From positions 58,600 through 122,599 of the forward strand of contig CAZPQN010000001.1 in assembly GCA_964588795.1 (NCBI GenBank): a DNA stretch of 64,000 nucleotides. The letters are read 5' to 3'. The DNA is from CAZPQN01 sp964588795. Its GTDB lineage: Bacteria > Fidelibacterota > UBA2242. The notes under the pieces were generated by a model that was given only the letters and a program-made list of their open reading frames with translations, was not told the DNA's origin and ran no database searches. This document shows positions 61,380 to 64,000 of the stretch, one piece after another (position 1 is the first letter of the stretch; each line of letters starts with the position of its first letter). A program made the position numbers and the translations under genes.

Positions 61380-64000
61380 TCATCGCGTCGTAACTCTCAC
61401 TTTTAGCTTGACATTTTTATAGTACGAATCCGGCATTTCCTGTCCGAAATTCCAGATAAAATGACGATTGACACCGGGTTGGACTAACCCGACTTCACCG
61501 CTGGTCTGCGATAGTTCGATCCAGCTGGCACCGTCATCGTTGCTAAGAAATGGCTGAACCTGGTAATGGGTGGTATCGTGCCCCGAAAAGGTAAAATTGA
61601 CATCTACGATGGCACTGCCGTCTTTACGTTGCTTGAAAACCACATTCCAGATGTCAATATAAACAGCTAAGACCTTGCAAAAAATGGATGCCTTCGACTC
61701 ACTTTCAACGGAATCGACTGCTGTTACACGATAGTAGTAAATCGAGCTATTTTCAAGTAGACTATCAGCAAATGTATGATTTGGTGGAAAAACCTTTCCG
61801 ATTAAAGCGGTCATTTCCGGCTCAAACGTCCCTGATTCCGAGCGATATACATTATAGTATTTCAGATCAGATTCGGAGTTCGGAGTCCATTGAAGCCGTA
61901 TGACCTGGATTGAATCCGTCACGGTTAGATTTTGGGGTGGATCAGGCGGATAATATGGACCAAGAACCAACTCTACACTCGTATAGGCTCCCGTACTAAA
62001 ATAACCATCTCCTTCCTTGAGTACATAGGCTGAATTTATTACTGTTACGTCATCGCCGCGTTTGTAATAATACTTAAAGATTATCGGATTACCTTTTTTA
62101 AAACCACTCAAACCCTCTGCCGAATTCTCTTCCCAGGCTATGCCTTGCAGGTTATCATCAACGGTATTTACGATAATGGTTCCAACACATATTTCATTGT
62201 CGAAAATGCCAATTTCATCACCAATCTCCACTGTATGTATCCCATCAGTAGTCAGGCTATCAATGATGACAATATATGGCAGTCCGGTTGGCTCCACCGG
62301 CTGGAAATAACCTTCATATCCGACGCCGGATACTGCGATGCTGATATTCGGATTATCCGAACTGTTATTGTTTATCGTCAGCGTTCCGGCAAACTGCCCG
62401 ATGCCGTTGGGAGTGAAGTTGACTGCGAGGTTGGAGCTGGCTCCGGGGGCGATTTCGAAATTATTGACTACAGGCGAAAAGCGCGCGTCGGACATTTGGA
62501 CGCTACTGATGGTTACAGGTGCGGAACCGCTATTGAACAGCGTTACGGTATTGGTTGCAGTTTCGCCGATTTTCGTCGGAGGAAAGATGAGCGGCGAGGT
62601 CGAAACCTGCAACGATCGTGTCGTAGTCGGCAAACCCTGTCCGGTGGCCGTGACGACAAATGTCGGCGCGGAAGAGTCGTTGGAGTAAATCGTCAAATTC
62701 GCCGAGTACGGCATCGCGCTGGATGGTTGGAAGATAACCAATACCTGTCGGTTTGTCAGCGGTGCTAAGGTGAAGTTGGTTGGACTCACGCGGAAAGCGC
62801 CGTCGCTACTGACAATATTGGTCACGGACAAATTGCTCCAACCTTTATTCTCGACAATAAACGTCAGAGTATCTTGCATTCCAATCATCAGGGGTGCAAA
62901 GTTCAGAACCGAATCGTAAGCGTTAATCAACGGTTGCAGATTGCTCTCAGCCGCGAGCGCGGCGACCGTATATTCGCCCTCGCCGAAGATTCCCGCTCCC
63001 TGTTGGAACGTCACCCATGGCGTCAACTCGATCGTCTGCCCATAAGCTGTCGTCCAGATTTTGAACGTCATGCTATGACCGGCAGTGAATCCGATCAGTC
63101 CCTGCGTCGCATCGCCCTGCCAGGTTGTGATCTGCACCGGAACGCTTCCATTATAAATCGCCGACCCGACGCATAACTCGCCATCGAACACGGCGATCTG
63201 ATCGCCAGTCTGCAAATTGTGATTATCTACCTGGGCGTTGTTGATGACGATTATGTACGGCAGGCCGGTTTCAGTCACCGGCGAAAAATGAGAAATGTAA
63301 CCATTGCCAGACAGGTTGATCTGCAAATTGGGATTATTGGCGGCGTTGCTTACAACCGTCAGCGTGCCGCTGAATGCGCCGTTTGCATTCGGGCTGAACC
63401 TAACCGGCAGTAAGTGTGTTCCTCCGACTCCAACGGTAAACGCGGTTTCGAGCGGTATGAAGCGGGCATTATTCGAAGTCACATTCGTGACGGTGAGTTC
63501 CTGAGTGCCGTTATTCTGGATGATCAGCGTCTGATCGAGAGAGCCGCCCTGTGCGACATATCCAAAATCCAAACTGGCAGGACTGACTTGGATCAGCGCC
63601 TGCTGAAGCGGGATACCTTGTCCGGTCAGACTGATTGGTAGTTGCGGATATGCCGGATCGTCGGTGCTGATCGTAACGGAACCCTGAACCGGTGTTGCCG
63701 ATTGAGGTCGGAATGTTACATTGATATTCGCCGACTGACCCGCGGTTAATTCGCTCGGATAGGTTCCTACTGTGAACTGGTAATTACTCGAGCTGATCCC
63801 GGAAATCGTCAGCCGCGCCGCACCATTGTTGGTTATGGTGAAACTCAAGGTGCTATCGTGATTGACCGTGACCGCCCCAAAATCTAAACTGAGCGGTTGC
63901 ACTGTGATCATCGGAACAGTCGCACTTACGGCGGACAGGGCCACGGTGGAATAGGAACCTGTCCCGAAATTACCATCGCCGACGCTAAACGTCGGAGTAG
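61380..64000 (-). CDS. Choice-of-anchor-D surface protein with repeated modules, 5' end cut by window edge
   Basis: At least 873 codons are visible and the frame is open to base 64000, so the start lies beyond the window. Two kinds of module alternate. Choice-of-anchor D (about 95 aa): VSPASLDFGYVAQGGSLDQT, FNSGSAPVTISSVQM. Another module (about 105 aa) with YIVIIDSLTTDGIHTVEIGD and EICVGTIIVN, ending GDGYFSTGAYTSVEL. The same ending is present at the right edge (GDGNFGTGSYSTVAL). The C-terminal part has a fibronectin type III domain followed by the FKQRKDGSAIVDVNFTF module seen in the next gene. Envelope or secreted; function unknown. Confidence 0.85.
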   Translation of the reverse strand, partial: TPTFSVGDGNFGTGSYSTVALSAVSATVPMITVQPLSLDFGAVTVNHDSTLSFTITNNGAARLTISGISSSNYQFTVGTYPSELTAGQSANINVTFRPQSATPVQGSVTISTDDPAYPQLPISLTGQGIPLQQALIQVSPASLDFGYVAQGGSLDQTLIIQNNGTQELTVTNVTSNNARFIPLETAFTVGVGGTHLLPVRFSPNANGAFSGTLTVVSNAANNPNLQINLSGNGYISHFSPVTETGLPYIIVINNAQVDNHNLQTGDQIAVFDGELCVGSAIYNGSVPVQITTWQGDATQGLIGFTAGHSMTFKIWTTAYGQTIELTPWVTFQQGAGIFGEGEYTVAALAAESNLQPLINAYDSVLNFAPLMIGMQDTLTFIVENKGWSNLSVTNIVSSDGAFRVSPTNFTLAPLTNRQVLVIFQPSSAMPYSANLTIYSNDSSAPTFVVTATGQGLPTTTRSLQVSTSPLIFPPTKIGETATNTVTLFNSGSAPVTISSVQMSDARFSPVVNNFEIAPGASSNLAVNFTPNGIGQFAGTLTINNNSSDNPNISIAVSGVGYEGYFQPVEPTGLPYIVIIDSLTTDGIHTVEIGDEIGIFDNEICVGTIIVNTVDDNLQGIAWEENSAEGLSGFKKGNPIIFKYYYKRGDDVTVINSAYVLKEGDGYFSTGAYTSVELVLGPYYPPDPPQNLTVTDSIQVIRLQWTPNSESDLKYYNVYRSESGTFEPEMTALIGKVFPPNHTFADSLLENSSIYYYRVTAVDSVESESKASIFCKVLAVYIDIWNVVFKQRKDGSAIVDVNFTFSGHDTTHYQVQPFLSNDDGASWIELSQTSGEVGLVQPGVNRHFIWNFGQEMPDSYYKNVKLKVRVTTR

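Noticed and set aside
62145..62768. A 207-codon plus-strand frame opposite the choice-of-anchor-D gene
   Set aside because: Antisense to conserved repeat modules, with no domain of its own.
1..64000. rRNA, tRNA, CRISPR array or mobile element
   Set aside because: No cloverleaf, rRNA-like stretch, regular short repeats or transposase or integrase motifs were noticed.

Overview
The window looks like a metagenome-assembled piece of a Gram-negative bacterium of the FCB group that lies outside the classical Bacteroidota (a KSB1-, Calditrichota- or Marinimicrobia-like lineage is my inference). The signs are a SprA-type type IX secretion (T9SS) translocon protein, two PorV/PorQ-family outer-membrane proteins, three proteins ending in PNPF-type C-terminal sorting domains, and many lipoproteins and beta-sandwich surface proteins. 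Base composition is moderate, near 50% GC by eye. No rRNA, tRNA, CRISPR, insertion sequence or phage gene was seen. The sequence carries two 100-N scaffold gaps (10145-10244 and 38748-38847). Each is flanked by an identical 55-bp sequence, so neighbouring contigs really overlap and nothing seems to be missing.

Layout. 1-4213 (+): M64 peptidase (cut by the left edge), Cys-rich protein, GNAT acetyltransferase, SGNH hydrolase and a PflX-type radical SAM protein. 4220-6933 (-): membrane PAS sensor and TPR protein. 7102-9348 (+): nitroreductase and formate-tetrahydrofolate ligase (fhs). 9490-11052 (-): RRM RNA-binding protein and SPL-like radical SAM protein. 11180-11935 (+): methyltransferase. 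11973-13829 (-): Tat-exported QueG-like Fe-S protein and HlyIII. 13962-22362 (-): secreted proteins of unusual architecture, namely a glycosyltransferase-like/DJ-1/propeller fusion, an SGNH lipoprotein, a DJ-1/transglutaminase-like protein that appears catalytically dead, an S9-peptidase-like protein without its nucleophile, and a PD40 propeller. 22590-28425 (-): RND efflux system whose adaptor gene has an in-frame TAG.

28701-41979 (-) is one tight operon: rdgB, sprA, M28 peptidase/glutaminyl-cyclase-like lipoprotein, prmA, surface lipoprotein, T9SS cargo and two PorV-like proteins. It begins at a sigma-70-like promoter and joins secretion-system parts to two housekeeping genes. 42182-44867 (-): ABC transporter, YtrA-type GntR regulator and DUF2807 protein, with a perfect palindromic operator over the promoter and a strong terminator at the end. 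45010-47355 (+): CotH/LTD T9SS cargo. 47363-51042 (-): M19 dipeptidase, tag, aldo/keto reductase, FmdB zinc ribbon and a small membrane protein. 51386-53813 (+): a run of four envelope genes including a 52-aa membrane peptide. 53828 to the right edge (-): an operon for very large surface proteins (choice-of-anchor D, FnIII, and a 1715-aa beta-helix plus tandem-repeat protein), a TPR lipoprotein and a MotB-like protein without MotA.

The best leads are the T9SS operon with a probable AUU start on sprA, the DJ-1/transglutaminase/glycosyltransferase-like secreted cluster, the self-regulated ABC/DUF2807 operon and the new repeat and C-terminal modules in the right-edge surface proteins.
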